Positions 16,904-26,212 are shown, counted from the stretch's first letter. The stretch is DNA of 64,000 bases from Methylobacterium terrae (GCF_003173755.1 NZ_CP029553.1:1203001-1267000); one strand, 5' to 3'. Translations and numbers: made by a program. Notes: generated by a model not told the origin, from the sequence alone.

Positions 16904-17993
16904 GCGACCGGTCGTCGTGGTCACCGGGGCGCTCGCCCCCTACACGCAGGTGCTCTACCGCGCGCTCGCCGCCGCCCTCGACCGGCCGCTCGCGGTTTTG
17001 GCCTGCGCCGCCCGCGAGCCGGCGCGGCAATGGGAGCTCGCCGCGGCGGACGGCTACGCCGTCGCGGTGCTGCCGGGCCTGCGCTGGCACCGCGACGCGG
17101 TCCGCAACCTCTACGTCAATCCGAGCATCGTGACGCGGCTCGCCGCCGCGCGGCCGGCGGCGGTGATCCTGAACGACTTCTCGCCCACCATGGCGATGGC
17201 CGCGCTCACGGCGCGTGCCCTGCGCATCCCCTACGCGATCCGCACCGACGGCGTGCCGGAGACCGATCCGGGCGCGCGCTCGCCGGCCCACCGAGCGCTG
17301 CGGCGGCTGATCGTGCCGGGCGCGGCCTTCGGCCTGGCGCCGAGCGCGGGCAGCCGGGCGCTGCTCGCCGCCTACGGGCTCGCGCCGGAGCGGATCGTCC
17401 GCGCGCCGCTCTTCCCGGCCTGGGAGGCGCGGCCGCCGCTGCCCGCGCCCGAGGCGAGGGCCTACGACGTGCTGTTCTGCGGCATCCTCAACGAGGAAGT
17501 GAAGGGCGCGCGCTTCTTCACCGACGTGATGCGGGCCTGCGCCGCCGCCGGCCGTCCCCTGCGGGTGCGGGTGGCGGGCGACGGGCCGCTGCGGGCGGAG
17601 ATGGCGGAGCGCCTCTCCGAGGCCGGGATCGAGGCCCGGTTCGACGGCTATCTCGGCCAGGACGCGCTCGCCGAGGCCCACGCCTCGGCGCGACTGCTGC
17701 TGTTCCCGAGCCGCGGCGACGTCTGGGGCATCGTCGTCAACGAGGCGCTCCAGAGCGGGGCGGCGGTCCTCGCCTCGCCCCATTCCGGTGCCGCCCGCGA
17801 GCTGCTGGAGGGGCGCGGCTGCGGCGTGGTGCGGCCGCTCGACGTCGAGGACTGGGCCGGGACGACCCTCGCCCTCCTCGACGATCCCGCCCGGCGGGCG
17901 GTCCTGCGCGAGGCCGCCGGGCGGGCGCTGCCGGACTTCTCGCTCGGCGGCGCCGTCGAGGGCTACCGGGCCGGGCTCGCCTCCCTCGCCTGA
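16890..17993 (+). CDS. Glycosyltransferase family 4 (GT-B fold)
   Basis: The 367-residue protein has an N-terminal Rossmann-like half (VVVVTGALAPYTQVLYRALA) and a C-terminal nucleotide-sugar half with DVLFCGILNEEVKGARFFTD, SRGDVWGIVVNEALQSGAAV and SGAARELLEG, typical of GT4 enzymes (the E-x7-E region is VVNEALQSGAAVLASP). The frame begins at a TTG inside the deacetylase end; no better start is visible. It would add a sugar to the lipid-linked repeat unit. Confidence 0.88.
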   Translation: MRDDRRPVVVVTGALAPYTQVLYRALAAALDRPLAVLACAAREPARQWELAAADGYAVAVLPGLRWHRDAVRNLYVNPSIVTRLAAARPAAVILNDFSPTMAMAALTARALRIPYAIRTDGVPETDPGARSPAHRALRRLIVPGAAFGLAPSAGSRALLAAYGLAPERIVRAPLFPAWEARPPLPAPEARAYDVLFCGILNEEVKGARFFTDVMRACAAAGRPLRVRVAGDGPLRAEMAERLSEAGIEARFDGYLGQDALAEAHASARLLLFPSRGDVWGIVVNEALQSGAAVLASPHSGAARELLEGRGCGVVRPLDVEDWAGTTLALLDDPARRAVLREAAGRALPDFSLGGAVEGYRAGLASLA

Positions 17994-18013
17994 GGCGGGC
18001 GAGCCTGCGCCCT

Positions 18014-19321
18014 TCAGGCCGCCGCCGGAGCGGTCTGGCGCATCCGGCCGATCATCAGCGACATCAGCGCCGCCATGAGCGCGGTGAGGCCGGCGGCGAG
18101 GAACGCCTCGAGGTAGCGCCCCTCGGAGGCCCGCACCAGCCCGGCGCCGAAGGCCGCGGTCGCGGCCCCCAACTGGTGGCCGGCGGCGATCCAGCCGAAC
18201 ACGATCGGGGCGTCGCGCTCGCCGAAGGCCTCGTTGGCGAGCCGCACCGTCGGCGGCACCGTGGCGATCCAGTCGAGGCCGTAGAACACCGCGAAGATCG
18301 ACAGGCTGTAGAACGAGAAGTCGGTGAAGGGCAGCGCCATCAGCGACAGGCCGCGCAGGCCGTAATACACGAACAGGAGCTTGCGCGGGTCGTAGCGGTC
18401 GGTGAGCCAGCCCGAGCCGGTGGTGCCGATGAGGTCGAACACGCCCATCAGCGCGAGCAGCCCGGCCGCCCGCACCTCCGGGATGCCCTGGTCGGCGCAG
18501 AACGAGATCAGGTGGGTGCCCACGAGCCCGTTGGTGGTGAGCCCGCAGATGAAGAAGGTGCCGAACAGGAGCCAGAAATCCCCCTTGGCGCTCGCCCGCA
18601 CCAGCCCGTCGATCGCGGCCCGGAACGGGTTGGCGCGCCGCGGCGGCTCGGACGCCGTGCCGGGGGCCGCGCCGTAGGGGGTGAGCCCGATGTCGGAGGG
18701 GCGCTCCGGCAGCAGCCAGGCGACGACCGGGATCAACGCCGCGATGGCGCAGGCGACGGTGAGCACCACCGGCTGCCAGCCGCCGGCCTGCGCGATCGCC
18801 GCGAGGCCCGGCAGGAAGACCAGCGTGCCGGTGGCGGTGCTGGCGGTGAGGAGGCCCATGAACAGGCCGCGGCGCACGGCGAACCAGCGGTTCACGACCG
18901 TGGCGCCGAGCACGATGGCGACGCAGCCGCTGCCGAGGCCCGACAGCACGCCCCAGGTGGCGATGAGGTGCCAGGGCTCGCTCATCAGCGCGCTCGATGC
19001 CGTCGAGGCCGCCATCAGTGCGAGCGCGCAGAGGAGCGTGCGGCGGATGCCGAAGCTCTGCATCAGGGCCGCCGCGAAGGGACCGACGAGCCCGTACAGG
19101 AAGATGCCGAGCCCGGCGGCGAAGGAGGTGGTGGAGCGGCTCCAGCCGAAGGCCTGCTCGAGCGGCAGGATCAGCACGCCCGGCGAGGCCCGCAGGCCCG
19201 CCGCCGCGAGCAGGCACAGGAAGATCACGCCCACCACCACGAAGGCGTAGTTCTGCCCGAACGGCCGCGGCCGCGGCGCGGTGGGGGAGGCGAGGCCTTG
19301 CGGCGACGTCGTCGAACTCAT
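18014..19321 (-). CDS. MFS transporter (monocarboxylate-type)
   Basis: The 435-residue protein has twelve spans. Span 1 is preceded by a short polar tail, loop 2-3 holds a variant MFS motif (YGLVGPFAAALMQSFGIRRT), and spans 6-7 are linked by a cytoplasmic loop (LLPERPSDIGLTPYGAA). The latter pattern is common in OFA/MCP-like exchangers. It is divergently paired with a TetR repressor across a 71-bp gap holding a palindromic operator, so its expression is probably induced by its substrate. The substrate is unknown. Confidence 0.88.
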   Translation of the reverse strand: MSSTTSPQGLASPTAPRPRPFGQNYAFVVVGVIFLCLLAAAGLRASPGVLILPLEQAFGWSRSTTSFAAGLGIFLYGLVGPFAAALMQSFGIRRTLLCALALMAASTASSALMSEPWHLIATWGVLSGLGSGCVAIVLGATVVNRWFAVRRGLFMGLLTASTATGTLVFLPGLAAIAQAGGWQPVVLTVACAIAALIPVVAWLLPERPSDIGLTPYGAAPGTASEPPRRANPFRAAIDGLVRASAKGDFWLLFGTFFICGLTTNGLVGTHLISFCADQGIPEVRAAGLLALMGVFDLIGTTGSGWLTDRYDPRKLLFVYYGLRGLSLMALPFTDFSFYSLSIFAVFYGLDWIATVPPTVRLANEAFGERDAPIVFGWIAAGHQLGAATAAFGAGLVRASEGRYLEAFLAAGLTALMAALMSLMIGRMRQTAPAAA

Positions 19322-19353
19322 GCTGGGACACCCTCCCCGAATCGTGCTAGGAC

Positions 19354-19373
19354 GTTACGTACCGGTCAGTAAC
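19354..19373. promoter_or_regulatory. Candidate TetR operator
   Basis: GTTACGTACC-GGTCAGTAAC is a 20-bp dyad matching at 8 of 10 positions per half. It lies between the divergent MFS and TetR genes and resembles TetR-family sites of the form TTACnnACCGGTnnGTAA. Confidence 0.65.
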
Positions 19374-19392
19374 ATCGTCAAGGGGCACGAGG

Positions 19393-20010
19393 GTGAAACG
19401 GATGGCGGGCAGCCAAGGGACGGACGGGCAAGGGACGGACCGGAACGAGCCGGTCCGGGCCGGCGACCGGATCCGGGCGGCCGCCCGCGAGCTGTTCTAC
19501 GATCGCGGCATCCGCGGCGTCGGTGTCGACGAGATCGTCGCCCGGGCCGGGGTGACGAAGCCGAGCCTCTATCGCGGCTTCGCCTCGAAGGACGCGCTCG
19601 TCGTCGCCTGCCTCGAGGATTACGCCGCGGGCCTGCTCGGCCGGCTCGACGAGGCCCTGGCCGCCCATCCGGGCGACCCGCGGGCGGGCCTCGCGGCCTT
19701 CCTCGCCGGCATCGCGCAGCGCAGCGCCCGGCCGGGCTTTCGCGGCTGCGGCCTCACCAACGCCGTCGTCGAGTACCCGGAGGCGGACCATCCGGTCCGC
19801 CTCCGGGTACTCGACAGCAAGCACGCCCTGCATGCCCGCCTCGCCGAGGTGGCCGGATGGGCCGGCGCCCGCGCGCCGGAGCACCTCGCCGACGCCCTGC
19901 TGCTCCTCATCGAGGGCGCCTTCGCCTGCGGGCAGATCTTCGGGACCGAGGGGCCGAACCGCTCGCTCTCCGCCGCCGCCGAGACCCTGATCGACGCCAG
20001 CCTGGCCTGA
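19393..20010 (+). CDS. TetR-family transcriptional repressor
   Basis: The 205-residue protein has the N-terminal TetR helix-turn-helix (IRAAARELFYDRGIRGVGVD then EIVARAGVTKPSLYRGFASK) and an all-helical C-terminal domain with RGCGLTNAVVEYPEADHPVR. It starts at GTG 19393; ATG 19402 is an alternative. Its codons 126-141 lie on a perfect 22-bp-arm inverted repeat, described separately. It most likely represses the divergent MFS gene and itself. Confidence 0.92.
   Translation: MKRMAGSQGTDGQGTDRNEPVRAGDRIRAAARELFYDRGIRGVGVDEIVARAGVTKPSLYRGFASKDALVVACLEDYAAGLLGRLDEALAAHPGDPRAGLAAFLAGIAQRSARPGFRGCGLTNAVVEYPEADHPVRLRVLDSKHALHARLAEVAGWAGARAPEHLADALLLLIEGAFACGQIFGTEGPNRSLSAAAETLIDASLA
19768..19815. 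repeat. Perfect inverted repeat inside the TetR gene
   Basis: The arm 19768-19789 (GTCGAGTACCCGGAGGCGGA plus CC) is exactly complementary to 19794-19815, with the 4-nt loop ATCC. The repeat is wholly coding. Twenty-two unbroken base pairs within a reading frame are far beyond chance. Confidence 0.95.
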
Positions 20011-20212
20011 GCGGCTCCAGCCCCGTTCCAATCCCCGCACCCGACGCATCGAGGCCCCGCCACGGATAGAATTCCGTCAATAATCCGGGGGGCGGCGGCA
20101 GCATGGTCTTGATTCCGTCGCCTTGATCGGTCGATACGCGAGAGTTGACGCCGATCGCGGTCCATCGCCTCACAGGCAGCCTCTGGGCCGCGACCCCCGT
20201 GGAGTTGAGCGT

Positions 20213-21106
20213 ATGACCCTCGTACGACGTTTCCAGGTTGCGCCGGCGCTGGTCCGCCTGATCCGCAAGGAGCGCGGCTCCTCCCGCATCACCGAAGGTT
20301 ACTTCCCGCCCCAATCCGGCCGGACGTCGTTCGTGCGCGTCGACGGCGGCCAGTGCCACCTCGTGCTGGTCACCTCCGACAACGGCGCCTCGAGCGAGGA
20401 GCGGACCGAGGTGCCGCGCGCCCACGGCGACGCGCTCCTCGACGTCTGCGCCGGCCGCGCCGCCTACGACCGGACCCAGGTGGCGCTCGGCAACGGCTGC
20501 GACGCCCTGATCGACCGCTACGTCGCCCCCGGCAACGTCGACGTCGTCACGGTGGTGTTCGACAATCCCGACGAGGCCAGCGGCTTCCCGGTCCCGCCGT
20601 GGTTCGGCCCCGAAGTGAGCGCCGACCAGGCCTACGAGGGCCGCAGCATCGCGCTCCAGGGCGTGCCGCATCCGGGCGAGATCGCCCTCTCCAACGCCGC
20701 CCTCGACGCCGTGCTCGACCTGATCGAGCCCCGCTACGGCTTCGGCCGCTACGCCGCGCCGAGCCGCAACGGCGAGGAGACCGGGGTGGTCAACGCCCTG
20801 CGCCGCATCGCCACGCCGCCGGCGCCCGAGCCGGCTCCCCCGCCGCCCGAGCCCGAGCCGGTTCACGAGCCCGTCCACCAGGCCGTGCACGAGCCGGCGC
20901 CGCCCCAGGCCGAGGCGTCCCCCGAGACCGCTCCGCCGCCCCTGCCGCCGGAGCCCCACCCGGACACCCGCATCGACGACGTGATCGAGAGCCTGTCCCA
21001 GGCGCTCGGCGCCGCGGTGCCGGGCGGCGACGCCGCCCGCGACGACGGCACCCCGGCCTTCGAGCGCTGGACCGTGCGCCCGCGCCGGACCCAGCCGACG
21101 CCCTGA
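20213..21106 (+). CDS. CYTH-like domain protein with Pro-rich linker
   Basis: The ATG at 20213 follows GGAG by 8 bases. Residues 8-115 resemble a CYTH (CyaB/thiamine triphosphatase-like) barrel half: LIRKERGSSRITEGYFPP, then SFVRVDGGQCHLVLVT. The usual ExExK start is not intact, so triphosphate chemistry is doubtful. Residues 201-252 are a Pro/Glu/His linker including VHEPVHQAVHEP, followed by a short acidic helix DTRIDDVIESLSQALGAA. It is 297 residues, cytoplasmic, monocistronic and followed by a strong terminator. The function is unknown. Confidence 0.6.
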   Translation: MTLVRRFQVAPALVRLIRKERGSSRITEGYFPPQSGRTSFVRVDGGQCHLVLVTSDNGASSEERTEVPRAHGDALLDVCAGRAAYDRTQVALGNGCDALIDRYVAPGNVDVVTVVFDNPDEASGFPVPPWFGPEVSADQAYEGRSIALQGVPHPGEIALSNAALDAVLDLIEPRYGFGRYAAPSRNGEETGVVNALRRIATPPAPEPAPPPPEPEPVHEPVHQAVHEPAPPQAEASPETAPPPLPPEPHPDTRIDDVIESLSQALGAAVPGGDAARDDGTPAFERWTVRPRRTQPTP

Positions 21107-21142
21107 CCATTCCGGCCCCCGCGGCCGTCGCACGAAGGATCG

Positions 21143-21178
21143 ATCCCGGGTTCCGCCCTGCCGGAGCCCGGGATTTTT
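21143..21178 (+). terminator. Intrinsic terminator after the CYTH-like gene
   Basis: A hairpin with arms ATCCCGGGTTCCG and CGGAGCCCGGGAT (one G:U) is followed by TTTTT. Confidence 0.85.
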
Positions 21179-21574
21179 CGTGACCGGGCCGCACCGAGGC
21201 GTCGCGGGCCCGGGCCGGCACGGTCAAGCGTGGCAGCACGATCGAACCGTCCCGCGTAATCCATGAGACCGTTGACGCGGCCGCACTTGCGCGTCATGCC
21301 GCGCTTTGTCCCGGTCGCGCGCGGTTTCGGAACGGGCGGGGCGGGCAACAGCGAGGCAGGACGACCGTCGGCCGCGCCGGTCCCGGGTGCCGCAAGGCAA
21401 CAGGGGCCGGAACGGGGATGACCGACGCGAAATCTTGATTTTCTACTTGGATCTTGCGGCTCGGACTTCCTACACTGTCCGGGCCGTGGCCGGTTTCACA
21501 CGACAGACACGCGGCGAAGGCCGCACCGCGACGGCCGAGCGAGAAGCGGCCGGCACCGTGGGGAGAGAACGATC
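21179..21574. other. Long leader region upstream of dctA
   Basis: There is no gene here. The last 120 bp are less GC-rich (TTGATTTTCTACTTGGATCTT around 21435) and probably hold the dctA promoter. I looked for a sigma54 -24/-12 element, as in rhizobial dctA, and did not find a convincing one. Confidence 0.5.
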
Positions 21575-22921
21575 ATGCAGCACGCCACGCCCTCCGCGGC
21601 GGCCCCGGGCTCGTCGCAGCCCTGGTACAAGGTCCTCTACATCCAGGTCCTGATCGCCATCGCGCTCGGCGTCCTGCTCGGCTACGTCGCGCCCGACACC
21701 GCCAAGGCGATGAAGTGGCTCGGCGACGCCTTCATCGCGCTCATCAAGATGATGATCGCGCCGATCATCTTCTGCACCATCGTGCACGGCATCGCGTCGA
21801 TCGGCGACCTCAAGAAGGTCGGCCGCGTCGGCCTGAAGGCGCTCATCTACTTCGAGGTGGTGTCCTCGCTCGCCCTCGTCATCGGCGTCGTCGTCGGCGA
21901 GATCGTGCAGCCGGGCGCCGGTTTCGGCGTCGATCCGGCCAAGCTCGACGCCAAGGCGGTCGCCGGCTACGCCAGCAAGGCACAGGCCGATTCGACGATC
22001 GCCCACATCATGGCGATCATCCCCAAGAGCTACTTCGACGCCTTCGCGGGCGGCGACCTCCTGCAGATCCTGCTGATCGCGGTCCTGACCGGCGTCGTCA
22101 TCACGGGCCTCGGCGAGCGCGGCAAGCCGGCGATCCACGCCATCGAGGCGGCGGGCGAGATCTTCTTCCGCATCATCGGCATGATCGTGAAGCTCGCGCC
22201 GATCGGCGCCTTCGGCGCCATGGCCTACACGATCGGCGAGTACGGCATCGGCAAGCTCGGCAACCTCGCGGGCCTCGTCGCCACCTTCTACCTCACGAGC
22301 CTCCTCTTCGTGCTGGTGGTGCTCGGGCTGATCGCGCGCTTCTCCGGCTTCTCGATCATCAAGTTCCTGGCCTACATCAAGGACGAGCTGCTGATCGTGC
22401 TCGGCACCTCCTCGTCCGAGACGGTGCTGCCGCACATGATGCAGAAGATGAAGCGGCTGGGCGCCTCGGATTCGGTCGTCGGCCTCGTCATCCCGACCGG
22501 CTACTCGTTCAACCTCGACGGCACCAACATCTACATGACGCTGGCGACGCTGTTCCTGGCGCAGGCCGTCGGGGCGGATCTCAGCTTCGGGCAGTACGCC
22601 ACCATCATCGCGGTCGCGATGCTGACCTCGAAGGGGGCGTCCGGCGTCACCGGCGCCGGCTTCGTGACGCTCGCCGCCACCCTCGGCGCCATCCCCGGCA
22701 ACCCGGTCCCGGTCGCCGCGATGGCGCTGATCCTCGGCATCGACAAGTTCATGTCGGAGTGCCGGGCGCTGACCAACCTCGTCGGCAACGGCGTCGCCTG
22801 CGTGGTGGTGAGCCGCTGGGAGGGCGAGCTCGACCCGGTCAAGCTGCGCGAGGTGATGGCCAACCCGCTGGCGATCGGCACCGAGATCGCCGACGAGAAG
22901 CCGGTTCCGGTCGCGCCCTGA
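21575..22921 (+). CDS. dctA: C4-dicarboxylate:cation symporter
   Basis: The 448-residue protein belongs to the DAACS/glutamate transporter fold. The N-terminus reads [20 protein letters not shown]. The re-entrant hairpin 1 carries [16 protein letters not shown], span 7 the motif [14 protein letters not shown], and hairpin 2 [13 protein letters not shown], all matching DctA. It imports succinate, malate and fumarate. A GGGGAGAG ribosome-binding site precedes the ATG. No dctBD two-component genes are adjacent. The ROK kinase gene starts 5 bp after its stop. Confidence 0.95.
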   Translation: MQHATPSAAAPGSSQPWYKVLYIQVLIAIALGVLLGYVAPDTAKAMKWLGDAFIALIKMMIAPIIFCTIVHGIASIGDLKKVGRVGLKALIYFEVVSSLALVIGVVVGEIVQPGAGFGVDPAKLDAKAVAGYASKAQADSTIAHIMAIIPKSYFDAFAGGDLLQILLIAVLTGVVITGLGERGKPAIHAIEAAGEIFFRIIGMIVKLAPIGAFGAMAYTIGEYGIGKLGNLAGLVATFYLTSLLFVLVVLGLIARFSGFSIIKFLAYIKDELLIVLGTSSSETVLPHMMQKMKRLGASDSVVGLVIPTGYSFNLDGTNIYMTLATLFLAQAVGADLSFGQYATIIAVAMLTSKGASGVTGAGFVTLAATLGAIPGNPVPVAAMALILGIDKFMSECRALTNLVGNGVACVVVSRWEGELDPVKLREVMANPLAIGTEIADEKPVPVAP

Positions 22922-22925
22922 CCGG

Positions 22926-23849
22926 ATGACGGCCTTGCGCCTCGGCATCGATCTCGGCGGCACCAAGATCGCCGGGATCGTCCTCGACGAAACCGGCCGG
23001 GTGCGGGCCGAGCGGCGGGTCGCGACCCCGCGGGGCGACTACGACGCCTCGCTCAGGGCCATCGCGGCCCTCGTCGCGAGCCTCGAAGCCGAGGCCGGCG
23101 GCGGCGCTACCGTCGGGATCGGGATTCCCGGCGCCCTGGTGCCGGAGACCGGCCGGGTCAAGAACGCCAACTCGACCTGGCTCAACGGACGAGCCCTCGG
23201 GGACGACCTCGCGACGATCCTCGGCCGCCCGGTGCGGCTCGAGAACGACGCCAACTGCCTCGCCGTCTCCGAGGCCGTCGACGGGGCGGGGGAGGGGGCG
23301 GCCGTGGTCTGGGCGGTGATCCTCGGCACCGGCGTCGGCTCAGGGATAGCGCTCGCGGGCCGGGCCCTGTCGGGGCGCCTGCGCATCGCCGGGGAATGGG
23401 GTCACACCCCGCTGCCCGCCCCCCGCGACGACGAGCGCCCGGGGCCGGCCTGCTATTGCGGCCGCCACGGCTGCCTCGAGACCTGGCTGTCCGGTCCGGG
23501 GTTGGCCGCCGACCACGCCCGGCGCACCGACCGGGCGATGACCGGCGAGGCGATCGTGGCGGCGATGCGCGCGGGCGACGCGGCGGCGCGGGCGAGCTTC
23601 GCGGCCTGGCTCGCCCGGCTCGGCCGCGGCATCGCGGGCGTCGTCAACCTCCTCGACCCCGACGTGATCGTGCTCGGCGGCGGTCTCTCGACGATTTCCG
23701 AGATCTACGACGCACTCCCCGAACGCGTCGCCCCGCACGTCTTCGGCGGCGGCTTCGACACCCCGATCCGGCGAGCCCGCCACGGCGACGCCTCGGGGGT
23801 GCGCGGGGCGGCGTGGCTGTGGAACGACCGGGATGCGCCTGCCGCGTGA
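22926..23849 (+). CDS. ROK-family sugar kinase (fructokinase/glucokinase-like)
   Basis: The 307-residue protein lacks a DNA-binding domain, so it is a kinase rather than a NagC-type repressor. It shows the ATP phosphate-1 motif LGIDLGGTKIAG, the sugar-binding ENDANCLA with catalytic Asp, GTGVGSGI, the GEWGH histidine, and the zinc motif CYCGRHGCLETWLSG. A fructokinase or N-acetylhexosamine kinase is likely. It follows dctA by 5 bp, suggesting co-transcription, which is an unusual pairing. Confidence 0.9.
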   Translation: MTALRLGIDLGGTKIAGIVLDETGRVRAERRVATPRGDYDASLRAIAALVASLEAEAGGGATVGIGIPGALVPETGRVKNANSTWLNGRALGDDLATILGRPVRLENDANCLAVSEAVDGAGEGAAVVWAVILGTGVGSGIALAGRALSGRLRIAGEWGHTPLPAPRDDERPGPACYCGRHGCLETWLSGPGLAADHARRTDRAMTGEAIVAAMRAGDAAARASFAAWLARLGRGIAGVVNLLDPDVIVLGGGLSTISEIYDALPERVAPHVFGGGFDTPIRRARHGDASGVRGAAWLWNDRDAPAA

Positions 23850-23900
23850 GGCGTGGTAGACGGTCGTTTCCACCGCGATTTCCCCGCCAGGAGGCACGGC

Positions 23901-24389
23901 GTGCCGGCCAGACCCGTCGATCTCGACCCGGCCTCGATCCGCATCCTCGAGCACCTGCAGCAGGACAGCGAGATCGGGATGGGCGACCTCGCCGAGGCGG
24001 TCGGCCTCTCGACCTCGCCGTGCTGGCGCCGGGTCGCCGACCTCAAGGCGCGCGGCATCATCCGGCGTTGCGTCGCGGTGGCCGACCCGCAGGCGCTCGG
24101 CCTCCACGTCAACGTCTTCGTCCACGTCTCGCTGGAGAAGCAGACCCAGGCCGCCCTCCAGGCCTTCTCCGACGCCATCCGCCACCGGCCGGAGGTGATG
24201 GAGTGCTACCTGATGAGCGGCGAGGCGGACTACATGCTGCGCGTCGTCGTCGAGGACCTGGCCGAGTACCAGCGGCTCATCGTCGACCACCTGACCCGGA
24301 TACCCGGCGTGGCGAAGATCCGGTCGAGCTTCGCGCTCGATCAGGTGAAGTACACGACGGCGCTGCCGCTGGATCATCTGAAGGAGTGA
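23901..24389 (+). CDS. Lrp/AsnC-family transcriptional regulator
   Basis: The GTG at 23901 is chosen because a perfect AGGAGG sits six bases upstream; a start at 23853 would add 16 unconserved residues. The 162-residue protein has the Lrp helix-turn-helix (ASIRILEHLQQDSEIGMGDL, AEAVGLSTSPCWRRVADLKA) and a RAM domain with VMECYLMSGEADYMLRVVV. It is distinct from the Lrp gene at 8.9 kb. It may control the upstream dctA-ROK unit, but this is inference from position. Confidence 0.92.
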   Translation: MPARPVDLDPASIRILEHLQQDSEIGMGDLAEAVGLSTSPCWRRVADLKARGIIRRCVAVADPQALGLHVNVFVHVSLEKQTQAALQAFSDAIRHRPEVMECYLMSGEADYMLRVVVEDLAEYQRLIVDHLTRIPGVAKIRSSFALDQVKYTTALPLDHLKE

Positions 24390-24399
24390 GGCTCCGGCT

Positions 24400-24416
24400 C
24401 TCCCGGTCTCCGGGAG
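24400..24416. terminator. Hairpin between convergent Lrp and ClC genes
   Basis: CTCCCGG-TCT-CCGGGAG lies in the 35-bp gap. It is symmetric and could serve both strands, but has no T tract. Confidence 0.5.
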
Positions 24417-24424
24417 CCCGCCCC

Positions 24425-26212
24425 TCAGGCGCTCTGCACCGCCTTCGCCCGTCGGGCGAAATACGCCTGACGCTCGGCCTCCGCCCGCCCGAACGCCGCC
24501 CGCACCTGCAGCAGGTCCTTGCGGGTGAGGAGGCCGACCAGCACCCCGCTCGACGGATCGACGACCGGGAGCCGGCTCTGGCCGCTCGCGAGCATCAGGT
24601 CGATGGCGTGCGCGGTGACGTCCTCCGGGTGGGCGAGGGCGAGGCCGGCATCCGACACCCGCTCGTCGAGGCGCTCGTCGGCGTGGCCGCCCTCGGTCTT
24701 CCACAGGAGCGCGTCGGCCCGCGAGACGAGGCCGACCGGCCGGCCGGCCCGGTCGACGACCGGGTAGATCCGGTGGCGGCCCGTCTCCATGACCGCCACC
24801 GCCTCCGGCACGGCCATGTCGCCCGGCAGGGTGTCGACATTCTGCACCATCACGTCCTTGACGCGGGTGAACTCGTGCGGGTCGATGCCGTATTCGCGGG
24901 TGATGTGCTGGCCGCGCCGGGCGATCTTCTCCGTCAGGATCGAGCGCTTGAGCAGCAGCACCGTCACCGCGTAGGCCGCCGCCGAGGCGGCGAGCAGCCC
25001 CGGCAGCGCGTGGACGTCGCCGGTCAGCTCGACCGCGAACAGCGCGCCGGTGAGCGGCGCCCGCATCGTGCCGCCCAGCATCGCCGCCATGCCCAGCAGC
25101 GCCCAGTAGCCCGGTGCGCCCGGCATGACGGTGCCGACGAGCCAGCCCATCGCCCCGCCGAGGATCAGGAGCGGCGCCAGCACTCCCCCCGAGGTGCCCG
25201 AGGACAGGGCGACGAGCCAGATCGCGGCCTTGACCACGAGGATCAGCAGCACGGCCTTCAGCGCGAGGTTGCCGCCGAGCAGGTCGGCGATGACGTCGTA
25301 GCCGACGCCGAGCGCCCGCGGCTCGATCAGGCCGCCGAGGCCGACCGCGACACCGCCGAGGGCCGGCCACCACATCCAGTGGATCGGCAGGCGCTCGAAC
25401 GCGTCCTCGCAGGCGTAGAGGAGCGTGGTGAGCACGCCCGACAGGAGCCCCGCCGCGACCCCGAGGCCCGCGCAGGCGATCAGGCCCCACCACGGCAGGG
25501 CCGGATCGGCCGCGAAGGGGAACAGGGGACCGGCGCCGAACAGGGTCGGGCGCAGCACCGTCGCGGTGATGGCGGCGGCCGCCACGGGGATGAAGCTGCG
25601 CGGGCGCCACTCGAACAGCAGGAGCTCGACCGCCAGCAGCACGGCGGCGACCGGCGTGCCGAAGATCGCCGTCATGCCGGCGGCCGCACCGGCGACGAGG
25701 AGCGTCTTCCGCTCGGCGGCGCTCATGTGGAAGAACTGGGCGAAGAGCGAGCCGAGGGCGCCGCCCGTCATGATGATCGGCCCCTCGGCGCCGAACGGTC
25801 CCCCGGTCCCGATCGAGATCGCCGAGGAGACCGGCTTGAGCACCGCCACCTTCGGCGACATCCGGCTGCCGCCGATCAGGATCGCCTCGATCGCCTCCGG
25901 AATGCCGTGGCCGCGGATCTTCTCCGAGCCGAACCGCGCCATCAGCCCGATGACGAGCCCGCCGAGCGGCGGAAGGCAGACCATCCACAGGGAGGGCTTC
26001 GCCTGCGCCAGGGACGCGACCCCGGCATCGAACCGCCCGAACCAGGCGAGGTTGGTGACGAGGGCGATCAGCGCCAGAAGCCCCCACGCGGCGACGGTGC
26101 CGGCGATGCCGATCACGACCGCCATGGCGACGAGGACGAGGAGGCGCCGGTCGGCGCGGAAATCGGCGAGGGCGCGGCGCCCCGGGGGCGCGGCTTGACG
26201 GGAAACGGACAT
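24425..26212 (-). CDS. ClC-type chloride channel/antiporter with CBS pair
   Basis: The 595-residue protein has an N-terminal ClC membrane domain and two C-terminal CBS domains. ClC motifs are present: GHGIPEAIEAI, GGPFGAEGPIIMTGG (with the gating glutamate), and SSGTSGGVLAPLLILGG. The CBS pair begins near residue 460 (VKDVMVQNVDTLPGDMAVPE, then DVTAHAIDLMLASGQSRLPV) and usually binds nucleotides to gate transport. The start MSVSRQAAPP is chosen over upstream shadow sequence. A divergent MarR gene lies 79 bp away. Confidence 0.93.
   Translation of the reverse strand: MSVSRQAAPPGRRALADFRADRRLLVLVAMAVVIGIAGTVAAWGLLALIALVTNLAWFGRFDAGVASLAQAKPSLWMVCLPPLGGLVIGLMARFGSEKIRGHGIPEAIEAILIGGSRMSPKVAVLKPVSSAISIGTGGPFGAEGPIIMTGGALGSLFAQFFHMSAAERKTLLVAGAAAGMTAIFGTPVAAVLLAVELLLFEWRPRSFIPVAAAAITATVLRPTLFGAGPLFPFAADPALPWWGLIACAGLGVAAGLLSGVLTTLLYACEDAFERLPIHWMWWPALGGVAVGLGGLIEPRALGVGYDVIADLLGGNLALKAVLLILVVKAAIWLVALSSGTSGGVLAPLLILGGAMGWLVGTVMPGAPGYWALLGMAAMLGGTMRAPLTGALFAVELTGDVHALPGLLAASAAAYAVTVLLLKRSILTEKIARRGQHITREYGIDPHEFTRVKDVMVQNVDTLPGDMAVPEAVAVMETGRHRIYPVVDRAGRPVGLVSRADALLWKTEGGHADERLDERVSDAGLALAHPEDVTAHAIDLMLASGQSRLPVVDPSSGVLVGLLTRKDLLQVRAAFGRAEAERQAYFARRAKAVQSA

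Noticed and set aside
21179-21574. Sigma54 promoter for dctA
   Set aside because: I looked for GG-N10-GC with TGGCAC/TTGCA character as in rhizobial dctA and found no convincing element.
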